The notes under the pieces were generated by a model. It was given only the letters and a program-made list of their open reading frames with translations. It searched no databases and was not told the DNA's origin. Shown here piece by piece: positions 39,233-45,847 of a DNA stretch of 47,073 nucleotides. Origin of the DNA: Nonomuraea sp. PA05 (GTDB taxonomy: Bacteria; Actinomycetota; Actinomycetes; Streptosporangiales; Streptosporangiaceae); assembly GCF_008086045.1 (NCBI RefSeq), contig NZ_VSEY01000071.1, forward strand, positions 1-47,073, given 5' to 3'. The position numbers and the translations under genes were made by a program. Every line of letters starts with the position of its first letter. Position 1 is the first letter of the stretch.

Positions 39233-39268
39233 GGGGCGGCCCCCTCCCCCGATCGGAGGGGCCGCCCC
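39233..39268 (-). terminator. Long GC hairpin between two small early genes
   Basis: GGGGCGGCCCC (39233-39243) pairs with GGGGCCGCCCC (39258-39268) and CTCC with GGAG inside, loop CCCCGATC. It may end or attenuate the short transcript from the promoter near 39450 before the helicase operon. Confidence 0.55.
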
Positions 39269-39279
39269 AGGGCGGGGGG

Positions 39280-39414
39280 CTACTTGGTGTTGCGGGCGGC
39301 CTGGACGTCGGCCCAGAACCGCTCCTGCGCCTCCGGGTCGAGGAAGGAGGCGAAGTCGGCGAGGTCCTGCTCGGTGAGGTGGGCCTGGCTGGCGAGGATC
39401 TGCGCGGCGTTCAT
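39280..39414 (-). CDS. Tiny early protein
   Basis: 44 residues from ATG 39414, with GGGAGA just upstream: MNAAQILASQAHLTEQDLADFASFLDP and so on. A compact three-helix peptide is likely. It is the first gene after the decamer operator array at 39450, so it is expressed early and repressed in lysogens. Function unknown. Confidence 0.6.
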   Translation of the reverse strand: MNAAQILASQAHLTEQDLADFASFLDPEAQERFWADVQAARNTK

Positions 39415-39449
39415 GTCGTCTCCCGTGTCCGTTCCCCCCCGACATGCAG

Positions 39450-39489
39450 AACGATACAAGACGGTGCATGACGACGCAAGACGGTACAT
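39450..39489. promoter_or_regulatory. Four-unit decamer operator array
   Basis: aacGATACAA, gacGGTGCAT, gacGACGCAA and gacGGTACAT sit end to end in exact 10-bp phase; a weaker half-unit (gacATGCAG) precedes them. The array is 36 bp upstream of the small gene at 39414 that heads the helicase cluster. Confidence 0.78.
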
Positions 39490-39535
39490 GGGCGGGTGTG
39501 GTGCGCCGTCTTCCACCGCGCCGCCCCGGGGGCTG

Positions 39536-39862
39536 CTACCGGCGGTCGAACGCCATGTTCGCCTGCTGCAGCCGGTGCAGCTGCTCCTCCAGCGCGGTGA
39601 CGTGCTTCCGCATCGCGGCCAACTCCTCCGCCATCGTCCGCGGCATCGCCGCGTCGAACGGGTCCGCGAACGTGTCCGCCTCGAACGCCTCCAGCAGCCG
39701 CTGCGTGGCCTTGTGCGCGGCCTGCTCGCCCACGAGGGCGGCCTCCGCCCTGTCCCGTTCGGCGACCGTGTCGGCCAGGAGGCGCACCGCGTCGGCGGCC
39801 TGCCCGCGCGTCTCCTCCAGCTCGCCGATCAGGTCTCGGCGCTTCTTCAACCAGTCGAACAC
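39536..39862 (-). CDS. Coiled-coil protein, end of first early operon
   Basis: 108 residues from GTG 39862 with GAGGAGG upstream. Basic start (VFDWLKKRRDLIGELEETRG) then nearly continuous helix with heptad repeats (RTMAEELAAMRKHVTALEEQLHRLQQANM). It overlaps the previous gene by 16 bp. Function unknown; likely a dimer or a protein-binding rod. Confidence 0.68.
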   Translation of the reverse strand: MFDWLKKRRDLIGELEETRGQAADAVRLLADTVAERDRAEAALVGEQAAHKATQRLLEAFEADTFADPFDAAMPRTMAEELAAMRKHVTALEEQLHRLQQANMAFDRR

Positions 39863-40029
39863 GGCTCTTCCTCCTCGATGGTGGTGGTGTGGGTGGCGGC
39901 CGGCGGGCCGAGAAGATCGGTGACGAATCGGCCGACGCCGACGCACGCGTTCCACGTGCTGGTGGTCACCTGGGATCCGTCCCGCAAGGTGACGGTGATC
40001 GACGCCCCGGCGGTGTGCTGGCCGGTCAC
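39847..40029 (-). CDS. Small beta-type protein after sliding clamp
   Basis: 60 residues from GTG 40029, in a GTGA overlap with the clamp stop. ASITVTLRDGSQVTTSTWNACVGVGRFVTDLLG suggests two beta strands and a helix. Function unknown. Confidence 0.6.
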   Translation of the reverse strand: MTGQHTAGASITVTLRDGSQVTTSTWNACVGVGRFVTDLLGPPAATHTTTIEEEEPCSTG

Positions 40030-41159
40030 GCGTCCTGCCGGATGGGCATGATCAGGTGCCGGTAGGTGGTGTCGCCAGCGTGCTGCAGGACGGCGGGCCT
40101 GACCGAAGTGGTCATGTGCAGTTCGACGGGGCCGGTGAAGGTGGCGAGCGCCGGGGCGAGCCGGGCCGGGTCGAACGCGATCGTGATCGGGTCGCCGTCG
40201 AGCTGGCAGTCGGCCTGCTCGGTTCCGCGGCCGTCCTCGCCGCCGCCGGCCTCGACGAGAACCCCGTCGGCGGTGAAGGCGAGCCGTACCGGCGTGGCCG
40301 ACCTGGCGACCAGGGAGACTCGCTTCACCACCTTGGCCAGGGCGGCGGCGTCGAACGTCGCCGTGATGCGGGTCTTCGCCTCGGCCTGCTTGTCGAAGTG
40401 GGAGCGGAAGGGCGGGAACTCGTTGTCGAGGAGCCGCACCGTCGTCCGCCGGCCGCCGCACGTGAACGCCACGAGTCCCTTGTCGGCGGCCAGGCCGACC
40501 TCGACCGAGGTGCCGCCGGGCAGGCCGCGGGCGACATCGTGGACGGCGCGGGCCGGGATGACCGCGGTCAGTTCGGCGGGGGCGTCGACGGTGGCCGTCC
40601 ATTCCAGGGTGCGCCACGTCATCCGGTACCGGTCGGTGGCCGCCAGGTCGACCAGGCCGTCGCCGACCTCGAACCGCAGCCCGGTCAGCTGGGGCAGCGT
40701 CTCGTCCTTCCCTGCCGCGGACGCGGCCTGGGCGACCGCGGCCGCGAACTTGCTTGTGTCGACGGACCCGATCGCGGCCGGCGCCGACGGCAGGCTCGGG
40801 AAATCCTCGACGGGCATGAGCGGGATCACGTACTCGGCCTTCCCGCACCGGATCGTCACCTCACGGTCGTCGGCGGCCACGTCGACCAGCTCGCCCTTCG
40901 GGAACACCTTGACGATGTCGGCGAGGAGCCTGCCAGGAACGAGCACCTTGCCGGGGTCGATGGCGGCGTCCACCTCGATTTCGGCCTGCCGGGAGGTGTC
41001 GTAGTCGAACGCGGACACCTGGATGCCCTCCCACTCGCCGACCTGGCCGGCTTCGAGCAGGATCCCGGCCAGGACTGGCACGGACGGGCGCTTGGGGAGG
41101 GCGTGGGCGGCGTAGCCGACCGCGTCGGCCAACTCCCCCGCCATGATCGTGAACTTCAT
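40026..41159 (-). CDS. dnaN: DNA polymerase sliding clamp (DnaN homologue)
   Basis: 377 residues, the full length of a bacterial beta clamp. Three repeated domains are visible: MKFTIMAGELADAVGYAAHALPKRPSVPVL at the start, DTSKFAAAVAQAASAAGKDETLPQLTGLRFEV in the middle, and FDAAALAKVVKRVSLVA leading to the typical C-terminus YRHLIMPIR. The clamp tethers polymerase and repair proteins to DNA. No polymerase gene is in the window, so this clamp must work with the host polymerase or replace the host clamp. Clamps encoded by phages of this size are uncommon. Start ATG 41159, ATGA overlap. Confidence 0.93.
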   Translation of the reverse strand: MKFTIMAGELADAVGYAAHALPKRPSVPVLAGILLEAGQVGEWEGIQVSAFDYDTSRQAEIEVDAAIDPGKVLVPGRLLADIVKVFPKGELVDVAADDREVTIRCGKAEYVIPLMPVEDFPSLPSAPAAIGSVDTSKFAAAVAQAASAAGKDETLPQLTGLRFEVGDGLVDLAATDRYRMTWRTLEWTATVDAPAELTAVIPARAVHDVARGLPGGTSVEVGLAADKGLVAFTCGGRRTTVRLLDNEFPPFRSHFDKQAEAKTRITATFDAAALAKVVKRVSLVARSATPVRLAFTADGVLVEAGGGEDGRGTEQADCQLDGDPITIAFDPARLAPALATFTGPVELHMTTSVRPAVLQHAGDTTYRHLIMPIRQDA

Positions 41160-41540
41160 GAGAGTGCTCCTTCGAGCTCGGGAAGCATGGTTTGGCCTGC
41201 CAGGACCTGGGCGGGTTCCGGGCGGGGCGGGGGGATGATGCGGATGGCGGGGAAGCACTGGTGGTTCCGCAGCCACGCCTTCGCGTCCGACTCGTTGAAC
41301 GGGAAGTCGTCCTCGAAGCTGGGGTCGCTGGCGAGGCTGCTGTTGCAACTGCCGCACTCGGCGTTCCACGACGGGGTGCACGTCCTGCACACGACGCCCT
41401 GCCGCACGTCCAGCCAGCCCGGGGCCTTCCACCGGCTCCGGCACCCACTTCAACAGGTCGGGGCAGTCGGCGCGGACGTGGCCTTCCAGCCCGGCCGGGA
41501 ACCACGGGCGGATCCACTCGGAGATCGGCGACTGCTTCAC
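41156..41540 (-). CDS. Zinc-finger protein whose reading frame is broken at a C4 run
   Basis: The frame from GTG 41540 (GTGA overlap with the upstream nuclease stop) reads KQSPISEWIRPWFPAGLEG ... LLKWVPEPVEG and then runs out of frame into the clamp gene. A +1 shift at CCCC (GGGG at 41421-41424 on the + strand) restores PGWLDVRQGVVCRTC ... CGSC and a stop at 41156 overlapping the clamp ATG. The joined product would be about 127 residues with a four-cysteine zinc site. Either one C is an indel, or a +1 programmed shift operates. Without the shift, only a GTG-started 83-residue piece (41156-41407) is made. Confidence 0.6.
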
Positions 41541-41980
41541 GCCGCCTCCTTCGGGAGGGGTTGGCCGTACCCGGCAACCCGCAGCAGGGTGCAAGCGTCG
41601 GCGAGGAGGAGCCGGATCGGGATGTTGACTCCGTAGCCGGAAATCCAGTCGTCGGCCTGCAGATACGCCCACCACAGGTGCGCGTTGGCCGGGCCGACGC
41701 CGTGCCGCTGGACCACCAGCACGCCGATGTCGGCGCGGGCGTGGCCGCGCTCGATCTCCGTCTCCAGCATCCACTGGACGATGGTGAGGTCGGACGGGCG
41801 CGGGTGCTTCGTCTGCTGGCCGCCCTTCACCTCCCACACCACGCCCGGCGTGCCGGTCACGTCTCCGAGGTCCTGAGCGCCGGCGAGGGCGCGGCGTTCA
41901 GCGTGCGGGAAGCCGAGCCGGCGGAGGGCGCGGACGACGGCGGTCTCCGCGGCGGTGCCGATGTCCTTCGGCCGCGCCAT
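41537..41980 (-). CDS. PD-(D/E)XK nuclease, Holliday-junction-resolvase-like
   Basis: 147 residues from ATG 41980 (TGATG overlap). TAAETAVVRALRRLGFPHAERR (E13-like position), then AGAQDLGDV and VVWEVKGG give the E...D...ExK catalytic line of Hjc/MRR-type nucleases; the following helix carries QTKHP. A small stand-alone enzyme of this type in an early operon usually acts as a junction resolvase before packaging. Substrate is inferred. Confidence 0.78.
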   Translation of the reverse strand: MARPKDIGTAAETAVVRALRRLGFPHAERRALAGAQDLGDVTGTPGVVWEVKGGQQTKHPRPSDLTIVQWMLETEIERGHARADIGVLVVQRHGVGPANAHLWWAYLQADDWISGYGVNIPIRLLLADACTLLRVAGYGQPLPKEAA

Positions 41981-42252
41981 CACCGCGTCTCCTCGCCGGT
42001 GGCCCGCTTCTCGCGGGCGCGGATGAGCGACCAGCCGGCCAGGCCGACCAGCACCACGACGACCCAGACGGCGAGGATCAGCAGCCAGAGGGGCACCTCC
42101 GGCTGGCTGGTGGCGACGGCGAGCAGGGCGCACACCGTGATGGCGCCGAAGGAGATGCCGGCCTCCAGCCAGCGGCGCCGCCTGAGGGCGTGGTCGGCGA
42201 GCACGCACGCGAGGGCGCCGACGGCGAGCGCGAAGAACGTCGGGGCGTTCAC
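41980..42252 (-). CDS. Small two- or three-helix membrane protein
   Basis: 90 residues from GTG 42252 (GTGA overlap). Hydrophobic helices at about 4-18, 28-43 and 50-71 (LWLLILAVWVVVVLVGLAGW), with a charged tail RAREKRATGEETR. An early-expressed membrane protein in a phage may act in exclusion, or in membrane attachment of replication; neither is shown. Confidence 0.65.
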   Translation of the reverse strand: MNAPTFFALAVGALACVLADHALRRRRWLEAGISFGAITVCALLAVATSQPEVPLWLLILAVWVVVVLVGLAGWSLIRAREKRATGEETR

Positions 42253-42509
42253 GGCGCCTCGCTTCCGTCGCCGGGCTTGGCGCTGGCGGCCGCAGGCCCG
42301 TGGTGTGGGTGATCGTCGCAGCCCCACCGGCCCGGCAGCGCCTCCTTGCGGCAGAACGCCTCGTTGCACATGGCGGTCATGAGCGCGTCCATGCGGCGGC
42401 AGTACCGACACGGGCAGTACGTGTCGTGCTTCAACACCTTGTCCATGAGGGCGTTGAACTCTTCGGCGCTGATCAGCTCGGACGTCTGCTGCGGGGCGGC
42501 CGCGTTCAC
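42249..42509 (-). CDS. Cys/His-rich small protein
   Basis: 86 residues from GTG 42509. TYCPCRYCRRMDALMTAMCNEAFCRKEALPGRWGCDDHPHH holds at least six cysteines and several histidines, consistent with one or two zinc sites. Overlaps both neighbours. Function unknown. Confidence 0.65.
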   Translation of the reverse strand: MNAAAPQQTSELISAEEFNALMDKVLKHDTYCPCRYCRRMDALMTAMCNEAFCRKEALPGRWGCDDHPHHGPAAASAKPGDGSEAP

Positions 42510-42883
42510 GGCCCCTCCCACTTGCGCTGCTCGTCCTGGCCCTTCGGAGACTGGGCGTACGCGTCGTGCTCGGAAGCGATGGTGCCGAGCGCGGACTCCT
42601 GCTTCGGCGGCAGCGTCCCGTCGAACACCGGCGTGCCGTTGCTGGCCGGGTACGGGTCGGCGCCGCGCGCCGCCTGCCCGCCGCCCGCCACGTCGGGCAG
42701 GCGCCAGCCGGCGGCGAGGCCGGTCCACGGCTGGTGCTCGGCGGGCGTCAAGGGGTCGGGGATGACGGTGCCGGCCCGCTCCGCCTGCTCGGCAACCCCG
42801 AGCAGATACCGGTAGCCGGCCAGGTCTCGTTCCGTCTGCTCGACCAGCTCTCGGATGGCGGCGATGTGGATGCTGCGGATCAC
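42506..42883 (-). CDS. Unknown early protein
   Basis: 125 residues from GTG 42883. The first 40 residues are a clear helix pair (IRSIHIAAIRELVEQTERDLAGYRYLLGVAEQAERAG); the rest is Pro/Gly-rich with PDPLTPAEHQPWTGLAAG and an acidic/Gln-rich end. I do not recognise the family. Confidence 0.6.
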   Translation of the reverse strand: MIRSIHIAAIRELVEQTERDLAGYRYLLGVAEQAERAGTVIPDPLTPAEHQPWTGLAAGWRLPDVAGGGQAARGADPYPASNGTPVFDGTLPPKQESALGTIASEHDAYAQSPKGQDEQRKWEGP

Positions 42884-43131
42884 GCTGCCTCCTTCGGGGG
42901 TGTGTGGGCGGGGGTGATGACGGTGACGGCGAAGTTGGGCCGCCGGTGGTACGGGTTGAGGCGGCCGGTCTCGATGTCGCGGCCGAACGCGATCCAGCAG
43001 TCGCAGTCGCTGGCCGAGCACGGGCACGGGTGCAGTTCGATGCGGACGACCGGCGGCGGCGGGTCGCCGAGCCGCTCGTGCAAGTCGGAGATGCGGGCCA
43101 GCTGGCCGGGACGTAGTTCGTCGAACGTCAT
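42880..43131 (-). CDS. Small Cys-containing early protein
   Basis: 83 residues from ATG 43131. VVRIELHPCPCSASDCDCWIAFGRD is a cysteine-dense segment likely to bind zinc, flanked by LRPGQLARISDLHERLGD. It is coupled to the excisionase-like gene upstream (ATGA). Confidence 0.62.
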   Translation of the reverse strand: MTFDELRPGQLARISDLHERLGDPPPPVVRIELHPCPCSASDCDCWIAFGRDIETGRLNPYHRRPNFAVTVITPAHTPPKEAA

Positions 43132-43322
43132 CTGCCGGCCGCCTCTCCGGCCATGACGGCCTTCAGCTCCGACTCCTTGTAGCGGCGGTGGCCGCCGTCG
43201 ACGCGGATCGGGTTGAGCTTGCCCTCGTTCGCCCAGCGGGTGACGGTCTGGAAGTGCACTTGCAGAAAGTCGGCGGCCTCCTGCCGGGTGTACAGCTTCT
43301 CCTGGGTGGTGGTCTCGGACAT
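43128..43322 (-). CDS. Excisionase-like MerR/HTH_17 DNA-binding protein
   Basis: 64 residues from ATG 43322. LYTRQEAADFLQVHFQTVTRWANEGKLNPIRVDGGHRRYKESEL is the full winged-helix pattern of excisionase (HTH_17/MerR-like) proteins. It could be the Xis partner of the integrase or an early regulator. It is in the main early operon, 2.5 kb from the integrase and separated from it by the repressor gene, so excision would switch on with the lytic operon. Confidence 0.78.
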   Translation of the reverse strand: MSETTTQEKLYTRQEAADFLQVHFQTVTRWANEGKLNPIRVDGGHRRYKESELKAVMAGEAAGR

Positions 43323-43346
43323 GGGGTTCCTCCCTTCACGGTTCGG

Positions 43347-43655
43347 TTATGCGGATGCGGCCAGCCGGGCCGCCTCCTGCTGCTTGGCCGCTTTGTTGCG
43401 GCGGCGGGTTTCGGCGCCGGCCCGGCCCCGCCGCTGCATTTCGAGCGACAGGGCGGTCTCGGCCGCCGCCATCAGGTCGGCTTCCGTCTTGTAGTCGCGC
43501 TCCGACCCGAGCCGGTTGATCCAGTAGTCGATGTGGACCGGCGACGCCTGGGTGGCGGGGGCGGTGCGGGCCGTCCGGTCCGTCGTGTAAATCCACGACG
43601 CGCGGACAGCGTCGACGGCGTTCCGGCGGCGCCGGTCCGGATCCTTGGCGGCCAT
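43347..43655 (-). CDS. Basic helical early protein
   Basis: 102 residues from ATG 43655 (TGATG overlap). It starts DPDRRRRNAVDAVRASWIYTTDR, has a Pro/Thr-rich centre and ends in a basic/Ala helix (RRRNKAAKQQEAARLAAS). The YWINRLGSERDYKTEADLMAAAETAL segment suggests a small helical domain. Function unknown. Confidence 0.6.
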   Translation of the reverse strand: MAAKDPDRRRRNAVDAVRASWIYTTDRTARTAPATQASPVHIDYWINRLGSERDYKTEADLMAAAETALSLEMQRRGRAGAETRRRNKAAKQQEAARLAASA

Positions 43656-43861
43656 CAACGCCCCGTCTCGGGGGGCGCGAAGACCGCTATGGCGGTTTCG
43701 GGGATGCGCCAGGTGCCGTGCTTGCACGTGTTCGGCTCCTGGCAGAGGGCGCCGCAGTCGTGCCGCTTCTCGGCGCCGGCCAGCTCGCCGGCGTGCAGTT
43801 TGCGCAGGACGGTGGAGCGGCTCAAGCGGAGCCGTTTGCACACTTCGGGGATCGTCAGCAT
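43655..43861 (-). CDS. HTH protein, first gene of the early operon (Cro- or Xis-like)
   Basis: 68 residues from ATG 43861. LTIPEVCKRLRLSRSTVLRKLHAGELAGAEKR is an excisionase/HTH_17 helix-turn-helix, interrupted by DCGALCQEPNTCKHG (three cysteines and a histidine: possible zinc loop) and closed by GTWRIPETAIAVF. As the first gene opposite the repressor it holds the position of Cro or Xis in other phages. Cys-containing Xis-like proteins are unusual. Confidence 0.75.
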   Translation of the reverse strand: MLTIPEVCKRLRLSRSTVLRKLHAGELAGAEKRHDCGALCQEPNTCKHGTWRIPETAIAVFAPPETGR

Positions 43862-43891
43862 GGAACCTCGGATCGCAACGGTTCAAACCCT

Positions 43892-43941
43892 TACGACGCA
43901 AGACGATACATAGAGACTTTTGACGGCGCAAGACGGCGCAC
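43892..43941. promoter_or_regulatory. Decamer operator array in the genetic switch
   Basis: tacGACGCAA and gacGATACAT (43892-43911), a 10-bp gap, then gacGGCGCAA and gacGGCGCAC (43922-43941). All four units share one helical phase. The array is 31 bp upstream of the leftward early operon and about 80 bp from the repressor start. This is where repression of the lytic genes should act. Confidence 0.78.
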
Positions 43942-43967
43942 AAGTTTCCGTGGCGGACTGGTGAGTC

Positions 43968-44031
43968 TTTACAACCCCTAACTAGGCCGGTTATGACTCA
44001 CTGTGATTCAATACGGCGCATGACGGACCAG
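43968..44031 (+). promoter_or_regulatory. Probable repressor promoter and autoregulatory site
   Basis: TTTACA (43968-43973) and TATGAC (43992-43997) with an 18-bp spacer make a plausible -35/-10 pair, with start of transcription near 44005. Unit tacGGCGCAT (44012-44021) and a partial unit gacGGACCAG (44022-44031) overlap the ATG at 44020, so the repressor may block its own transcript. GTGAGTC (43961-43967) and GACTCAC (43995-44001) form an inverted repeat around the promoter. Confidence 0.5.
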
Positions 44032-44505
44032 GAGCGGGAGCGACGCGTCGAGCCGCCGGGCCTGCCCCTCTGGCGGGCAGCCGAGCGCAAACGCGCCGAA
44101 GAAGGCGTCCAAAAGTTCGAGTGGATCGCCCAGATCGGCATCGGCCGCAAATCGTATGACCGGCTCACCACCCAAGAGAATCCGCCCATCACAAGGACCG
44201 TCCGAAAGATCGCCGACCGGATCGGCATGGCCTACACGGACGCGCTACGCCTCATCGGCCAAACCCTCGACGACAGCCCGCCCGCCGATTCGGGAGCGGA
44301 CCTGATCGTGCAAGGGCCGAAAGGCCGGATCCTGCTGCAGGTGAAGGACTACCGGCGCGAGGAAGCCGAACGCCAGATCCAGGTGCTGCGCAAGGCCGCC
44401 GGCGAGGCTGGGAAGACTCTCGGGGACGCTCTCGTCATCGTCGGCCTGGCCGAACCCGAAGAACTCCGGCTCACCGAGAACGGTGACGCCGGGAAGACCC
44501 GCTAG
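44020..44505 (+). CDS. Probable immunity repressor (HTH protein)
   Basis: 161 residues from ATG 44020; an in-frame ATG at 43993 lies inside the likely -10 element and has no ribosome site. No good Shine-Dalgarno precedes either start, so a leaderless or short-leader mRNA is likely, as for many actinobacterial phage repressors. The central part (FEWIAQIGIGRKSYDRLTTQENPPITRTVRKIADRIGMAYTDAL) fits a lambda-type HTH with an unusual spacing; the C-terminal region is a charged helix (LQVKDYRREEAERQIQVLRKAAG) for dimer or oligomer formation. It is the only rightward gene in this half and faces the early operon. Confidence 0.72.
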   Translation: MTDQERERRVEPPGLPLWRAAERKRAEEGVQKFEWIAQIGIGRKSYDRLTTQENPPITRTVRKIADRIGMAYTDALRLIGQTLDDSPPADSGADLIVQGPKGRILLQVKDYRREEAERQIQVLRKAAGEAGKTLGDALVIVGLAEPEELRLTENGDAGKTR

Positions 44506-44523
44506 GGCCTTCCCGGCGTCACC
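44482..44523. terminator. Bidirectional terminator after the repressor gene
   Basis: GGTGACGCCGGGAAG (44482-44496) pairs perfectly with CTTCCCGGCGTCACC (44509-44523) around a 12-nt loop holding the repressor stop codon. It separates the repressor from the convergent membrane-protein gene. A perfect 15-bp stem of this kind should stop transcription from both sides. Confidence 0.75.
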
Positions 44524-44580
44524 TACACGGCTTCGACGGTGGTCGTTGGGGAAGATCGGCGGCCCGCACCGTCAAGCCGG

Positions 44581-45021
44581 TCACGCAACCTGGTTGTCGC
44601 GCCCCCGGTCGGAGGGCGGCGGCTTGGGCAGGTGGACGGTGAGCGTGCGCACCGCCGCTATCCGATCGTCGCGCAGAACCTTGCCCTGCTCTTCGACCGC
44701 GGTGTGCAGCTCGTCGGCGGCCTGCGCGACCGCGTCGTTCAGATCGCCGGACACTTCGGTGATCCGTGCGTCGATGTTGCCCAGCTCGCTGGAGATTCCG
44801 CACATGCGGGCGTCGATGCTGGCCAGCCCTCCCGAGATGACGCGGATCCGCGCGTCGATGTAGGCGTAGCCGAGCGTGGCGAGGACGGCTGCGAGGCTCC
44901 CGGTGAGGAGCGTCATGTGTAGCCGGTCGGAGCCGTACTCCGTGATGCTGAGTGCGAACGTTGCCGCCCACAGGAGGGCGGTGCCGGCGATCGCGGCCGG
45001 GAGGGTGTGTCGTCGGGCCAA
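44581..45021 (-). CDS. Two-helix membrane protein with tandem coiled-coil repeats
   Basis: 146 residues from TTG 45021. Two membrane helices (about 7-25 and 36-53, TLLTGSLAAVLATLGYAY) are followed by three tandem 14-residue repeats: YIDARIRVISGGLA, SIDARMCGISSELG and NIDARITEVSGDLN, then a longer coiled coil and a basic tail. The rod would stand on the cytoplasmic face. Located in the lysogeny region next to the repressor, it is a candidate superinfection-exclusion or membrane-sensing protein; this is inference. Confidence 0.68.
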   Translation of the reverse strand: MARRHTLPAAIAGTALLWAATFALSITEYGSDRLHMTLLTGSLAAVLATLGYAYIDARIRVISGGLASIDARMCGISSELGNIDARITEVSGDLNDAVAQAADELHTAVEEQGKVLRDDRIAAVRTLTVHLPKPPPSDRGRDNQVA

Positions 45022-45645
45022 CTCCTACTGTCCTTCCCCCATCGGCCCCATCGACGCTGATGGAGCCGGTTTGCCGTGTTCCCAAGGCAGCGGCTCCGCC
45101 ACTTTACGGCCGGTCTGTTCGAAATTGAAGATGCAACGGTGCAGAGAAAGGCCGTCTTGACATGCGAGGATCGTTCATGTAGACGGCATTGCAACCGATA
45201 CGCATGATCCGATATGCCGGGAATGGCCGGTTTTTTCGGGCGGCTTTTATCCGGTTGCAGGTAAGTGAAGCCTGGCCGTCCCGGTAGACCCTTTGACCGA
45301 TGGATCTTGGGGTAGTGCCGGGGATGGCACGGGGTCGACCCCACACCACTGAGGTCGCATCCCGTGCGCGGCCCCGCACGGCGGGAAGGGACACCGCTGC
45401 CTTGGGGACAGGAATCCCTTCCGCCGTGCGGGTGCTCGGGGGTCCCTCGCCCAAGGCTTGACCAGCCTGGAAATCGCATCGTAACGAATCAAACGCTGCG
45501 AGTCACGCCCGAGTCGAACAAAAGTGAGAATCTTCCTACCCAGTAGAACAAACCTCTACCGCCTCACCCGCCACCAATTCGGCCATGACACATCCGTCAC
45601 AGCACGGAAAGACGGTCTGACCTGCCGAAACGCCGCCAAAAAGCA
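45022..45645. other. Gene-poor region between lysogeny genes and repeat block
   Basis: I see no convincing gene here; short frames on both strands lack ribosome sites and have shadow-like composition. 45100-45260 is AT-richer and has a TTGACA (45157-45162) with TAGACG 17 bp on, a possible rightward promoter, followed by CCGGGAATGGCCGGTTTTTT, a weak terminator-like element. 45309-45432 is highly structured (separate entry). TGACACATCCGTCA at 45586-45599 is a variant of the TGACGGATCCGTCA palindrome of the adjacent repeat block. The promoter of the membrane-protein gene must also lie here. Confidence 0.6.
45315..45432 (+). ncRNA. Candidate structured RNA: three stacked hairpins
   Basis: GTGCC/GGCAC (45315-45330), GGGGTCGACCCC (45331-45342) and a long stem of CCCGCACGGCGG plus GAAGGGA (45373-45391) with TCCCTTC plus CGCCGTGCGGG (45415-45432) follow each other. 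The long stem is 18 bp with one bulge and a 23-nt loop (TGCCTTGGGGACAGG within it). No coding frame is evident. It may be a regulatory RNA, a strong terminator system or a processing site. Strand is uncertain. Confidence 0.35.
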
Positions 45646-45847
45646 CAAGATCATGACGGATGACAGGTTTCCTCCCGTTCCCGCTGATCGTGCGGGCGCG
45701 CGTCACACGCGCGCCTATACGCGTACGCGCGTAGGGCGTTAATGCGGGAAAACCTGTCATCCGTCACAGCGGAGATCCGGAAGGGTGCATCCTTGCAGGC
45801 CAGGACGCGGATTCGGCCGATGACGGATCCGTCACCGATCTGTCATG
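45646..45847. repeat. Copy 2 of the duplicated palindromic control/origin block
   Basis: The left arm (45646-45670) is identical over 25 bp to copy 1, with TGACGGAT at 45654. The right arm (45749-45766) carries ACCTGTCATCCGTCA. It is followed after the same 27-bp step by TGCATCCTTGCAGG (45786-45799) and then TGACGGATCCGTCA (45821-45834) and CTGTCATGG (45840-45848), which runs into the integrase stop. The arms and boxes are conserved while the central GC loop differs, so the conserved parts are probably binding sites. It lies downstream of the integrase and next to no primase. Confidence 0.7.

Noticed and set aside
34602..43131. Early genes as a dedicated anti-phage defence island
   Set aside because: The nuclease, helicase, clamp and resolvase-like genes are explained by phage replication and recombination; no recognised defence-system gene set is seen.
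45104..45454. 116-residue leftward frame in the gene-poor region
   Set aside because: It runs through the strong hairpins, has no ribosome-binding site and an amino-acid mix typical of a GC-rich shadow frame.
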